A stretch of 64,000 nt of DNA, from positions 7,816,085 through 7,880,084 of the forward strand of contig NC_053116.1 of the NCBI RefSeq assembly GCF_010015445.1, read 5' to 3'. Source of the DNA: Perca fluviatilis (Eukaryota; Chordata; Actinopteri; Perciformes; Percidae). A program made the position numbers and the translations under genes. The notes beneath the pieces were generated by a model. It ran no database searches. It worked only from the letters and a program-made list of their open reading frames with translations, and was not told where the DNA came from. Shown in pieces: positions 48,901 through 60,666 of the stretch. The first letter of the stretch is position 1; every line of letters begins with the position of its first letter.

Positions 48901-51900
48901 TGAGCACGGCTCAAAGTCTAACCTGGATACACTCGGTAATTGCTGTGCATTCAAAGTGACCTTTACCAATGGCCTAAGCCTGTATTCTGTTCGAGAGTGT
49001 TCATGAAACAATCTTTCATCTGTGAATCATCTTCTTTTTTCTTTTTTCTTTTTTTTACTGTATTTTACTATTTGTGTGTTTAGCATTGACTACGTTTAAA
49101 TGCTCACTAATATTCCCCTGTTACAGTATTCTTAATTTGACACAGGTCATGTAAACCACATGCTCCGCTTGGATATTCCGAATGTAGCATTTTCCACTTA
49201 AGACAGGTGGGATATGCCAATATCATGTGGGTTTTAGGAGCATTCTTTGGAGCACATTCAGAATGTGCAACTCAGTGATGGAGTACTCAAGTCCTGGACT
49301 CGGACTTGAGTCCGACTCGAGTCTCTATTCTCTGGACTCGTGACTCGAGGATATATATAACGAGACTCGACTCGGATGAAGTTTCTGACTTTATAGGTTA
49401 TGATAATTTGATATAAGATGTTACACTTTTTCCTGTTTCGGCCGTATCTCTTTTTTTTTTTTTTTTCTCACAGCCATACGCTTCTCAGTCGGACACCGCT
49501 ACCGCTCGCTCGCTCGCTCTCCTTGCTTGACAACACACTCTGTGACGTTACTCAATAAACGCTGCATTCTCGCTCTTTTAGTGCATGATTCGCGGGCAGG
49601 TTCTTTTCCCTTTTTGTGGTGGTTAGATGGCTGTGTTATAATAACAAAAGGTCTGCACTGGCATTCAGACTACTTTGCTCTTGATGCCCATTCAATTTGC
49701 CAGTATATGCCATGCCTTTTGTGTTCTAATCACACCTGTTGACATTCTTGTGAAATTTTTGTGTTATTATTACAAAAGGTCTACATAAGCACTGGCTAAT
49801 TGAATGGGCATCAAATCAACACTTTTTGTGATGCTTTGTGTTGTGTGTGTGATTACGAGTTATATGGCCTCTTGGCCAGTGCGAATGCAAATGCAAAAAA
49901 ACGTTTTTGGGGGAGAGTAGCTAACTGTTTAGAAGTGGACTGTCCCTATAAATACGTTCCTGTAACTACTTGGTTGGAAAGAGACTCATTCATATTTGGA
50001 AAATGCAGAGAGATGCGTGAAGTTCGTCTGCACGGATTTTACATCCAAAGCTGGAAAGAGCAGTGCTAAATGTTGTGTGTGTGTTTTTGCACTTATGTGT
50101 TATTGTTGTTTACACAACACGGTCTATTGCCTCTTTACGGTCGGCTCCGTGTGTTGTACACAAACCAACCAGTCAACACTTTGCAAGGCTGGGATGAGAG
50201 AGATGCACGCCCAAAAGAAAAGCCCACATTTCTGGTCGGAAGGAGAGACACGCCTGCTTCTAAATATTATGAAAGACTTGAATATCAAACAGTTTTTTTT
50301 GCATATGCGTGTGCCTTTTCAAGAAGGTGGTTGAAGGAATGAGAAATGGAGGCTGTCGAATTTTTGACGTAAATTAATCGGAGTATGCACGGCTCCATGT
50401 AAAGAGCGAGAAAAAAAAAACTGGAAATATTAGTAGAATATTAATTTTCATTATCCATGTAGCAACAGCCTAGTATGAATATTGTCTTTTTTGGAATAAG
50501 GGCAAAACATTTAGTATACATAAAGGTAGTCATTTGCCCATGACGACAATGTTCCACTCTCTGCACCCGCCATGCAAATTGCCAGTTGTTTCCTCTCTGC
50601 AGCACATAGTGAAGTGTCACGGCAGCACCCTGCTGCCCCAGTTCCTGGGGATGTACCGGGTGAGCGTGGACAGCGAGGAGACCTACCTGATCGTCATGAG
50701 GAACATGTTCAGCCACAGACTGATTGTACACAGGAAGTACGACCTGAAGGTGAGGAGGAACTTCACAACCTTTTAATCTCCCATCTCACTTCTCATCACC
50801 GGTTCAACGGGGAAGTTGTATAGAAATGACTTTTCTCTCACACGGCCCTAATATCAGAACAAAGTCAAAGTAACCTTTGTTATCCCTCAAAGGGAAGTTC
50901 ACGTGGTGTCACACGTCTCCTTAAAATAAAAAGAAACACGACATTTTTAAATATGGTCAGTACGCACAATACAATATACAACACGTACATTTTTTTTTTT
51001 TTTTTTGTGATAAAAGGGAAATCAAAGTGCCAGGGAATTGCATTATTGTGCAAAGATGCAGTGAAAGAGCCAAAGACAGTTTCAGTCTTTCATTGTGCGG
51101 TATCACAAAGGTCGCTGTACCTCGCAGTTCTGTTTTTCTGCTGCAGAAAAAAAACAAAAGTGGCCTAATGCTCCTGTTTGTTTCCGTATCAGTCACAATA
51201 TTTCTAACAAGTTGTTCTTGCAGGGCTCTCTGGTGGCTCGTGAAGCAAGTGACAAAGAAAGGGTAAAAGCAACCTCTCGCCTACTCTCCTTTTTGAATCA
51301 CAACGTGGCCGGCTGTTTCCTCCTCATCCCGTACGTCCTGCTAAAGATGCGTTTTATTGTTATTTAGGGAAAAGAGCTTCCCACCTACAAGGACATGGAC
51401 TTCAGGAACAACCTGCAGAAGGTGTATGTGACGGATGAGCAGAAGGAGAAGTTCATGGAGAAACTCAACAGAGACGTGGAGGTAACCAACCTGTTGAGAG
51501 TCTCTACATGTAACACTTCAGTGTTGTTGTTGCACACCTCTACCACACAGCGGCAGCATCAGCCCATTAGGGATGACACCATTCCCGTGATGCCATTTTG
51601 GCAGCAGGGTGGATGGATGTGAAATTCAATCACTAATGAAAGAGCTAAATTTAGATATTAACTTAATAGAACTTTATAAACTTAAAATGATTAGTAGATT
51701 CCTCAATTGATTGGCGATTAATCTGAATATATTTTCACAATTGTGTAAGTCTTTATTTAATTTTTTTTTTTTAAACCAAAACAGCTTCCAGCTTCTCAAA
51801 AGTGAATATTTCAGAATCCGAAAAAGAAAAACTTGATTGTACATACAAAACCCCAAGAACTGCACGTGAGAATTTGCTCCAGCAGAGGATATCATAATCA

Positions 51901-54900
51901 TCTGAATAACTTTGGGGGTTTTGGACTGTTGCGGAGGCTAAACAAAGACATTTGAAGACATCACCACCATGGGCCCAGGGAGGTTGTGAGGGGCGTTTTT
52001 TGCTTTTTGCTGACATTTCCATGAAGAAATGATTAGTCGATGAATCAAGAAGAAAATCATGGGAATAGAAAACAAAAATAAACAAACACATAAAATCCTC
52101 ACATTTAAAGGTGCTGTAGGTAGGATTGCGAAGATCCAGGACTTAGCCAAAAACTGTGAACATCGACAACTTTTCAGTCCCCCCCCCCCCCTTTCCACTA
52201 AAGCCCAAAACGGTCTCCTAAGCGCCTCCTTCCACAAAGGAGAATGAACGAGTGTGCATGAGCAGTGATTGACACTCGTCTCGTCACAAAATCGGCCGCG
52301 ACATTTGCCACACGCTGCAGAATTTGAACACTGTTGAAAGCATCCAAACTCTGTCAACATTAATACAATTCAGTTGAAACAGTAGAAACAAACGTGTCCC
52401 CAACAATAGATTTCCCATTCAACAAGAAAAAAGGATTCTCCAGAAGTTAATATATTGAGATTCTAAGTCAATATAGTTTGTCATTACTTTCAGATTCCTA
52501 GTCAATATTCTGAGTTACTAAGTCAATATCTTGAGATAATAAGTCAATATTGAGATATTAAGTCAATATATTGACATACTAAGTTACTGAGATTCTAAGT
52601 GAATATTTTAAAGTTTCTCATTACTTTCAGATTCCTAGTCAATATTGTAAGTTACTAAGTCAATATATTGAGATACTTTGAGATATTGAGTCAATATATT
52701 GAGATTGTAAGTCAATATTTTACATGTTCTCATTGCTTTGAGATTATTAGACAATCTTCTGAGTTACTAAGTCAGTATATTGAGATACTAAGTCAATATT
52801 TTGACCAGAGGTAGTGATATACTTACTTATACTATATCTAAAATAGTTTTGTAGACATAATAATGGATTTTGCCACTAAATGTTGGTGTTAACTTTGTTT
52901 TTTTTCTACAATTTCACTTTCTACCCAGCAGAGGTTAGAGAGTTAGCGATGTAACGCTAGCTAACTAACACCGGCTGGCTCGCCGTGCTTTCATGCTGCA
53001 TCGCTTACAGAGAATGAGCTGAACACCGGGCTGGGTGTAACGTTAGCGGCCCGCTGACCTGCTGCAGCTGGGTCCGCTGAAAAAATGTATTCGTTACAAA
53101 TCGGTAACATAATATAGACGTAATGAGTGGCACATAACGTGAAGTAACATGGCATTTTATTTTGTTTGAGTTTTAATTTGTCCAGTGGGGCAAGTACTTT
53201 TCTCTTCCACTTGCCCTACAAAAAAATCCACTTGTCCTGGACAAGCGGAAAAGCCTTAATGTCGAGCCCTGCCTTTGGGACCCATACGATCAGGTAAGCT
53301 TGCTTATGTAACGTTCGATATGAATGGATTGTACCAAATCAAATACTGTTACTCGTTAACATGATGAGTAGTGTCCATCATGCTTTTGGATTCTGCTGAA
53401 GACAACTTTTAAAAATAGCTAACGTTAGCTAATGTTAGCTAACGTTAGCTAGCAGTAACTAGTCTTAGAATATGATACAAATCATGTTGGAAATGATGTT
53501 TGGCAAGGAAATGATTGGAAATGACTGGATTTCCATTTGTAGTTGCATTATAGCTTTTGGATTTTGCTGAGGACAACTTTTAGAATTAGGTCATAAAAAT
53601 CTATTTTGAACTGATGTGTGACAAGGCATTGTTTGGATATGACTATTTGTTGCTCTAATAGTGTTGTAATGTTTTGTAGAGAGGAAAATGCCAGGTGGAA
53701 AGGGGAAAAAAGACTTAACTATATTCGTGGGGTCAAAAACCCGGAGTCCAGTATACTTGTGGGGTCAAAATGCTGGACCCCACAAGTTTAAAGGGCTGTT
53801 TGAGGGTTAAGACTTGGTTGTAGGATTAGGGATAGAATTAGGTTAGGGTGAGGGTAAGGGTTAAGGTTAGGCATTTAGTTGTGATGGTTAAGGTTAAGGT
53901 AAGGGGCTAGGGAATGCATTATGTCAATGATGGGTCCCCACAAAGATAGTGCCACAAACGTGTGTGTGTGTGTGTTGGAGGGGGAGGCCGCCGAAATTTT
54001 CCTTACGAAAGGCGTCACTGCAAGCTGATCCTTTTTGCCACCCTTTAATTCGAATAAAACCCATGCACATATTCTTGGGCAATTTTGAAAAGTGCTTTCC
54101 CTACATTGGACACTGGACAAATTGCCTTATCCGATCATTGAAAAATCCTAGGCCTAGGCTACTGAATTTGTTTCCATGTGTGCATACATGTATCTGTGGA
54201 TGTTCTGTTTAACTTAAAGGCATTTTTTTTTTTTTTTTTTGCATTGTGCTTGTATTTTCTGTTTTAGATGCTCTTACACAGCAGATGGAGACAGCCGCCG
54301 TCACCCAATTTACTTTTGCCTGGCTGTGCAAAAGTGGCTGCGCTATGCGCCAGACCGGGCAGGAGGGACTGGACGACAAACCAGTCAGACGTCAGAGGAC
54401 CGTGAACTGTAAAAAGGCTAAAGAGGACAAATAATGAAATAAGAGGCTAATGAAATGAATTTGTTTTTACCTAAAATAGTGTGGTGTGGTTAGTGTTTTA
54501 AGCTAGACTATAGGCATACAAGCTTTCAAATGTTCTATCACAGTTTAACATCCTGGCTGTAGATAAAGCAGAATATTCATTATAGGCTATTTAATTTAGG
54601 GCATTACATTTTCGTATGCCTAGCAATCATTTTCTATGACCTAATAACGATTGAGATTCCATTGAAATCACGTTGATCCTTAGTCCAGTTGAAATTTCAA
54701 CATTGTTTCAATATTCCTGATTATTGAAATACCATTGAAATTCTGTTGATCTATGGACAGGATTTCAATGGTTTCTCAATATTAAAATGGGATGCAAAAT
54801 GATGTAGAATCAACATCAGAGTTTGATGGAATGTTGATTTAAGTATCAACATCAGAGTTCGATGGAATGTTGATTTAAGTTTCAATGACTGTTTGCTATC

Positions 54901-57900
54901 TGGGATGGTGAACGCTATTTGGCAAGGCCACTAGCGTTGTTGCTAACTGAAGGCACAGACGTGTCTGAGATAGATAAAACGCTGTTTTTATTGTTACTGT
55001 AAAAACATTCTTTTGTTTGAATTTAAATAATAAAAAAAAAAGCTTTCACTGAAAAGTTATATACGTTTCATTATTAGTAGCCCTTGAATAAAACCAGTGA
55101 AGTCTTGCAAACTTGATTTTATAGGTTTGACTTGGTGTTGAATTGCATATTAACAATAATAAAAAAAAATCTCCCTTTTTTTAAATACTGTGTGTGTGTC
55201 CGTGTCAGTGTTTGTGTCCGGAACAGAAAAAGTAATGGTTAGTTGTGGGGTGGTACTGAAATATTGTTTTGTTCATCATGAAAAGAGAACACTCCCAATA
55301 CTCCTTTTACTTTGCTGTTTGTAACTTGTCGTACATTAAAAACCAATAGGGCGCGATCGCAAAAGGGGTGCTATCTGTAAAGGTAGATGTGAACAGCTTA
55401 TGACTTGGCCTGAAAAAAAAGAATAAAGAAAAAAAATATATTTTCACTTTAATCCCTGGCTACGTTGTTTTACAAGTTGTCATAGAAATGACCAATGATG
55501 TTCTATTCCAACGTCTTGTTGCAGGACCAAAGATTCTAGAGCACTACATTTGCACTTCACTGTATTATTTAATTCATTTATTTTGATTGTAACCACCAGT
55601 ATTAATGTCACAAATACATTTTGATTAAGCTATCAAGCTTAAAGGTCCAGTGTGTGGGAATATCTCCCATCTAGCGTTGAGATCATACATCGCAATCAAC
55701 TCTCTCGCGCCACGCAGTTCAAAGTACGTATTACAGCTACGGTAGCCTTCACGCTTCAAAAAGCCGGTCTCTTGCTCTTTTCAATATCCTTTTTCCTTTT
55801 TCTGGGCGAAGAAGAGGACTCCTGTTCCTGAAATTTGGATTTTGAATACGTGTGGTCCTCCATGTTTCCTTCTTCAAACTTGCCGGGGGCCGGGAAGCTA
55901 CGATACCCGTTAGCAGCACATGAATATGGAGCGTCTACCCCAGTTCATGCAAATGCAAATGTAAAATTTCAAGCCAATAGGAATACTTGGAATTAATGGT
56001 GGTGGTAAATATTCATAAATATTCAAGTTTGTGAACACGCAACAAAGTTTCAGCCCTACTCTTAACCTTAACCATGTTGTAAATAAAAGCTTGTCCCTCT
56101 CCCATTCCCCCCCTCCCAGTTTCTGGTGAGACTGAAGATCATGGACTACAGTTTGCTGCTCGGTATCCACGACGTGGGTCGAGCTGAGCGGGATGAGGAG
56201 GAGGGCGAGGAGGTTTCCAACGAGGAAGAAGCCGACGCGGAGAACGGCCTGGCACCGGGCGCCACAGTGGGCTCCTACGGCACCTCTCCAGAGGGAATCG
56301 CCGGTTACATGTCCTGCTGCAAACCTCTGGGGCCCGGCGAATTCGACCCCTATGTGGATGTGTACGCACTCGGGAGCTGCCCAGGTGAAAACTCGGTTCA
56401 GGCCACAAAATAAGATCATTCGAGGCTGAAACTAAACTGTGATGTTCGAAGAAAAAAATGGATGCACTGATCTGTTACTTAAACTCAGGGTATATCCTGA
56501 TACCGTGTCCTGGTCCGATAGCAGTGTTTTATTTTTCCTGAATTTAAAATCTGTACAGCACTTCCTCGCTGCATGGCAATCATTGGAATCATTCTTATGT
56601 AAGTTAATATGCTGCAGAGCTGAAACGGTTAGTCGGTAACTTGATTAGACGATCTCTCGTTTCAAGCTCGTGAAATGTGTATCTCTGTAAATTGAATATC
56701 TTTGAGTTTAAGGCTGTTGGACAAAGCAAGATATTTCTCTCTCTCTCTCTTCCTTCTCGCTCTGGGAAACCTGGGTTTTTCAAATTTCAAACATTTTGAA
56801 GGGCACAAACAATAATCAATTAATCAAGAAAACAATCTGTAGATTAAAGGTGCCGTAGGTAGGATTGCGAAGATCCAGGACTTAGCCAAAAAATTTGAAC
56901 GACAACTTCTCAGTCCCTGCCCCCTTTCTGCTAAAGTCCAAAACTGTCTCCTAAGCCCCTCCCCCCACAAGGGAGAATGAATGTTTGTGCATGAGCAGTG
57001 ATTGACACGCAGTTGGACAATTTCACCTTGAGGTTTTTTTTAACATTAATATGCGTTCCCCCAGCCTGCCTATGGTCCCCCAGTGGCTAGAAATGGTGAT
57101 AGGTGTAAACCGAGCCCTGGGTATCCTGCTCTGCCTTTGAGAAAATGAAAGCTCAGATGGGCCGATCTGGAATCTTCTCCTTATGAGGTCATAAGGAGCA
57201 AGGTTACCTCCCCTTTCTCTGCTTTGCCCGCCGAGAGAATTTGGCCCACCCATGAGCGCGAGACGACATGGCTTTCAAACGAGCAAAGTGCCCCCCCTCT
57301 CCTCCTCAATAGCTACAGACACAGAAATGGCACATCCTAAGGAAAGCTCATTGTGGGACTGGCTCTAGTGGCTGTAATTCTGCACCAAGGCTGAATTTCT
57401 GGAAAGAGACTTCAGATACAGTATTAGAGGACCACTAAGGCCTATATAAAAGAGACTTCAGATACAGTATTAGGGGACCACTAAGGCCTATATAAAAGAG
57501 ACTTCAGATACAGTATTAGAGGACCACTAAGGCCTATATAAAAGAGACTTCAGATACAGTATTAGGGGACCACTAAGGCCTATATAAAAGAGACTTCAGA
57601 TACAGTATTAGAGGACCACTAAGGTCTATATAAAAGAGACTTCAGATACAGTATTAGGGGACCACTAAGGCCTATATACAAAGAGACTTCAGATACAGTA
57701 TTAGGGGACCACTAAGGACTATATAAAAGAGAACTTCGGATACTAGGGGACCACTAAGGTCTATATAAAAGAGACTTCAGATACAGTATTAGGGGACCAC
57801 TAAGGTCTATATAAAAGAGACTTCAGATACAGTATTAGGGGACCACTAAGGTCTATATAAAAGAGACTTCAGATACAGTATTAGGGGACCACTAAGGCCT

Positions 57901-58527
57901 ATATGAAAGCATCCAAAGAGCACCATGTCATGGGACCTTTTAAATGTTCCTCTGAAGTCTCTTCATATGTCATATGTTGTGTATGTTATGATATCCACTC
58001 CACTATCATCATCGATGTCATTTGGAAAAAGAAAATGCTATAGTTTTAGAGGCTTTGATATTAATTTCTTCCCAGGGAACTTTAACCTTAATGATTGTTC
58101 TGTGAGACCTTTCCCAATCCAATACTGTCGATGCAGGCCCAATACAACAACCCTGACTGTCCTCTGCCTTTCATCCCAGGAGCCCCTCAGAAGGAAGTCT
58201 ATTTCATGGGCCTGATTGACGTACTCACTCAGTACGACACCAAGAAGAAAGCGGCCCATGCAGCAAAAACTGTCAAACACGGGGTGAGTAGCACGAGAGA
58301 GGGTGGCGGCAAAGAGGCGGAGGGCCCACTGTCGCTCCGTTGCACTGGTCCTGCACGGAGTGCCAAGCGTCTGATGTTGTGCAACGTGTACAGATGATGT
58401 TGATGACCTTGCTCTCTGTCTCCATCTCTTCTTTGTTTTCTCGCAGGCTGGTGCTGAAATCTCCACGGTCCACCCCGAGCAGTACGCCAAACGATTTCGC
58501 GACTTCATCTCCAACATCTTTGCGTAA
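39987..58527 (+). CDS. pip4k2c: Phosphatidylinositol 5-phosphate 4-kinase type-2 gamma
   Basis: Ten exons: 39987-40145, 41457-41554, 43627-43723, 43888-44037, 50603-50749, 51224-51262, 51368-51481, 56120-56384, 58180-58283, 58447-58527. Every junction is GT-AG and phases agree, giving 1254 nt and 417 aa (human gamma is about 421). The family enzyme phosphorylates PI5P at the 4-position to PI(4,5)P2 on internal membranes; the gamma form is weakly active and linked to autophagy and mTORC1 control. Visible landmarks: [19 protein letters not shown] near residue 25; the YDRTLVIK lysine near 149; MRNMFSHR in exon 5; [16 protein letters not shown] across exons 5-6; [14 protein letters not shown] (catalytic Asp near 277); a gamma-type acidic insert in exon 8; and the [14 protein letters not shown] activation segment ending near 391. 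The C-terminus is [18 protein letters not shown]. The 39-nt exon 6 and the exon 6/7 junction (ER|GKEL) are the least certain part. A teleost ca/cb assignment is not possible from this window alone. Confidence 0.97.
40556..40942. mobile_element. hAT-type MITE in pip4k2c intron 1
   Basis: Starts CAGTGGGGGAATGTAACTAC and ends GTACTTCTTCAATCTG, a diverged relative of the elements at 10442 and 34031 with the same ACTTCTACTCTACTACATTT motif. No clear target duplication was seen. Confidence 0.55.
42508..42855. mobile_element. MITE of GCTGGGCGATAT family in pip4k2c intron 2
   Basis: Starts GCTGGGCGATATGG and ends GATATATTGCCCAGC, which are inverted. It is rich in ATCACGATAT motifs. It appears to sit inside older repeat sequence with rare-spaced GTATCGGTATC-like ends (42080-43430). 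Confidence 0.7.
45767..46259. mobile_element. MITE-like repeat in pip4k2c intron 4
   Basis: Starts CAGTCCCTCCAGAAAAATT, ends near AAAAACTCCCGGAGCC, and is full of TGCGATCGCATAA and GCATAAAATTGCATAAAT motifs in both orientations. The terminal match is imperfect. Confidence 0.5.
48380..48705 (+). repeat. Tandem and inverted GGGAACATAGGGCT repeat in intron 4
   Basis: Three direct copies of CTTAGAAAAGTGGGAACATA + GGGCT, about 46 bp apart, at 48587-48705, plus inverted copies (AGCCCTATGTTCCCAC) near 48388-48450. Confidence 0.85.
49088..50405. mobile_element. Composite DNA-transposon remnant in pip4k2c intron 4
   Basis: The left end GACTACGTTTAAATGCTCAC and the right end GCACGGCTCCATGTAAAGAG are weakly inverted. 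An ACTCGAGTC-rich element start lies inside at about 49276. Inner inverted repeats of 22 bp (49683-49704 and 49791-49812) match at 21 positions. Boundaries of the parts are uncertain. Confidence 0.4.
52109..52285 (+). mobile_element. TTAA-type MITE, left fragment, in pip4k2c intron 7
   Basis: TTAA at 52105-52108 followed by AGGTGCTGTAGGTAGGATTG. Shares its body with 56848-57017 and (inverted) 38655-38780. The right terminus is missing. Confidence 0.7.
52440..52805 (+). repeat. AGTCAATAT minisatellite
   Basis: Imperfect units of about 20-30 bp, TTGAGATACTAAGTCAATAT and variants with TTCAGATTCCTAGTCAATAT, repeated more than ten times. Confidence 0.9.
53690..53980. mobile_element. Dispersed repeat with GGTTAGGG-like tract
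   Basis: Contains inverted short motifs CTTGTGGGGTC and GACCCCACAAG, a stretch of TTAGGGTGAGGGTAAGGGTT type, then GGGTCCCCACAAAGATAG and a GT tract. The TTAGGG-like run is diverged and part of a dispersed repeat, not a telomere. Confidence 0.5.
55643..55915 (+). mobile_element. TTAA-type MITE fragment in pip4k2c intron 7
   Basis: TTAA at 55639-55642, then AGGTCCAGTGTGTGGGAA and CTCCCATCTAGCG. The far end is not defined. The inverted relative is at the right end of 19710-20475. Confidence 0.55.
56848..57017 (+). mobile_element. TTAA-type MITE left fragment fused to another MITE
   Basis: TTAA at 56844-56847, then AGGTGCCGTAGGTAGGATTG. Same family as 52109-52285. It runs directly into the 46-bp-array MITE at about 57018 with no right end of its own. 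Confidence 0.75.
57018..57938. mobile_element. 46-bp-array MITE, left-truncated, eleven units
   Basis: Body and right end CATGTCATGGGACCT as in 36781-37386, with TTAA at 57940-57943. The first about 20 bp (left terminus) are missing. The array spans about 57406-57904 with eleven units. Confidence 0.85.
57406..57904 (+). repeat. 46-bp tandem array, eleven units with dimer pattern
   Basis: Units 1, 3 and 5 read TATTAGAGGACC while 2, 4 and 6 read TATTAGGGGACC, so the first six units are three 92-bp dimers. Unit 8 is shortened. Nearly every unit has TATATAAAAG. Confidence 0.9.
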
Positions 58528-58902
58528 CACTCGGCTGTGACCGCCGCCGCCGCCACAAGTCGATCCAACTGAGAGCTAAACTTGTCTTTTTATCATTGAC
58601 CAAAAACTAGTATGCACACACAGATCATGATTTAAACGTGGTGATCTGGGGCGAGACTACTTAACGTTTGTAGCAACATAATGTACTACTTCTGATGCAT
58701 ATATTTATTTTTAAGATTTACGATGCGTTTCTTATACAGTAGACATGAAGCACTCTTTAACAGAATAACTCTGGAGCGTCAGGGTACATTGAAACAAACT
58801 GCTGTTGATCAGTGTTAGACCACATCTGTGCGAGATCAAATATTAGTTGTTGTGTTTTTTTTTTGTCACTTGGCTTTGGTTCCCTCGGGCATGAACTATT
58901 CC
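58528..58902 (+). other. Start of pip4k2c 3' UTR
   Basis: Sequence after the stop codon up to the first repeat. No AATAAA or ATTAAA was seen in it, so the transcript may end within or beyond the nested MITE (ATTAAA at about 61171 and 61446). Confidence 0.45.
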
Positions 58903-59584
58903 TTAAAGGAAGAGTTTTACATTTTGGGGAAGTGCGCTTATTTGCCTAATGACAATAGTTGGATGAGAAAATTGATACCACGTCCGTTAAAGGTTCCCTG
59001 TGGAGTTTTTGACCTCTATTCCTTTCTTTATGAATGGGTCCCTGTTATGTTTGCCTCGTGCACGAGGACGCAGTATGCGCGCCATGCTTGGTGTCCCACT
59101 ATGCAGCTGATCTGCAGGTGGCGGCAACACGCCAACACGTGAAGCAAAGTGCCAGCGGTGAAGAAGAAGAAGAAAGCTAGCAAGTGAACATGGGTGTAAA
59201 CAATGCTGGACTAAAAAGACTTAAAAACTCAGCTTTGCAAATGTTTTATGAGAAAGGAAATGTATTCAACACCTTTTGTTAGACCTCAAGGATACACCCA
59301 ATGTGTTTTTCACTGAATGTAAACATAACTTATTGTATTTTTTTTAAGAAACCCCAGGCCCCATTTTTAATGTGACACTATAGGAGGACCAGGTGACCCT
59401 TAGCTTAGCTTAGCATAAAGACTGGAAACTGGGGGGAAACGGCTAGCCTGGCTCTGTTCAAAAGTAGAACATATCCTCCTGCCAGCGCCTCTAAAGACGA
59501 CATTTTGTTATAATACTTTTATGAGAGGTTATGTGCACAACTTGTCGTTTTTACATCTCAGTTTTTGTACAGATTGAACCAATG

Positions 59585-60050
59585 TCAGACTGATCTCATG
59601 TAGCGGTGTATGTATGACACGCCAATTCGCATGCCATTATTGGCGTGTTATCAAGCCGCTTTTTTAGCGTGTTTATCGACGCCGTTTGGCCTCCGTTGAC
59701 TTACATTACCTTGCGAATGTGTGTGAATTTACGTCGTAGCGAGTAATGCGAAAGGCCGAAAATCTGCGTAGGGAGCTTGGTCGGGCTGGTGGATGGGTGC
59801 GTGTCACGTTTCCTAAAGTCAACTGACGCTCTCTTCTTTTACTAAATCCAACCCGCGTGTCACGTTTCCTGAACCCAACCGTAGCTTTCTTAGGCGATTA
59901 ACACGCCAAGTGGCGTGTAGGTTTACGTCCGCTGTACACAGCGTAGACCTACACGCGGATAGCTCAAAATGCGTACAGATAACACGCCACTTGGCTAAAG
60001 AAAGTGGGCGTGTACGTTTACGCGACGTCACGATGTCATGTCGACCAATG
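59585..60050. mobile_element. Insertion A inside the TTAA MITE
   Basis: ACCAATG at 59578-59584 and again at 60044-60050 marks a 7-bp or longer target duplication. The inserted block has repeated AACACGCCAAGTGGCGTGTA-like inverted motifs and CACGTTTCCTGAACCCAACC repeats. No coding sequence. Confidence 0.65.
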
Positions 60051-60077
60051 ATATAACATGTTAATTAGCGAGCTTAA

Positions 60078-60666
60078 AGCTGCTTACACGCCGACCAGAC
60101 GGCCGACCATCGGCAGAAAAGCCAGTCGGGCTGATCGGTCTCCCCGAGTTAGTCAAAAAAATGCCTCGGAACACGCCGACGAGACGTAATACGTCTCCAT
60201 AGCAGCAGGCGGCGCTAATCTGTATTTTCGCCCAAAAAAATGAAAACCGGCAGCTGATTGGACGAACGGGTCACGTGGGTCTGACATCTCCGGAAATTCA
60301 AAGCCAGACCGTCACGGCGGCTTGTTGAGAATACGATCTCATATTGTACTAAAATAGTTCACCGAAACGTGTTTCTGAAAACATTTGAAGAGAGAAATAG
60401 GCCGTGAAGTTACTGAATATGTCTTCGTTTCAGATCGACAAAGGGTTTTCGTCAGATTTTGAGAGACTCTAGTCACGCTCATTCCGCTCCCCGTTTCCGG
60501 GTTAGCACTCTACCAATCAGATGGGTCGTTTGAGTCCGACTGCCGGCAGTGCCCGCCCCGCCCATTATACATGTCAAATCGGCCCAAATAAACGCCGACG
60601 GCCCCTCGGACGGACGACGGCACGGACCACACCGAACAGACCGAGTATCGGCTCGGTGTCCCGGCC
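60078..60666. mobile_element. Insertion B inside the TTAA MITE
   Basis: TTAA at 60074-60077, then AGCTGCTTACACGCCGACC. It ends CGGTGTCCCGGCC before TTAG at 60667. GC-rich, non-coding. Its end resembles the repeat at 6545-6960. Confidence 0.6.

Larger units (their letters stand above)
44038..50602 (+). other. pip4k2c intron 4 (6.6 kb)
   Basis: The largest pip4k2c intron. Holds a GGTTCCAA-rich repeat at about 44980-45130, the MITE at 45767, the repeat cluster at 48380 and the composite at 49088. No additional exon was needed or seen. Confidence 0.7.
51482..56119 (+). other. pip4k2c intron 7 (4.6 kb)
   Basis: Contains the repeats at 52109, 52440, 53690 and 55643. A 62-codon frame at 54246-54434 is not recognised and is not supported as an exon. 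Confidence 0.7.

Noticed and set aside
53806..53880. TTAGGG-like tract as a telomere or fusion point
   Set aside because: Short, diverged, and part of a dispersed repeat with single-copy genes on both sides.
54246..54434. 62-codon frame in pip4k2c intron 7
   Set aside because: pip4k2c reads through cleanly without it, and no domain is recognisable.
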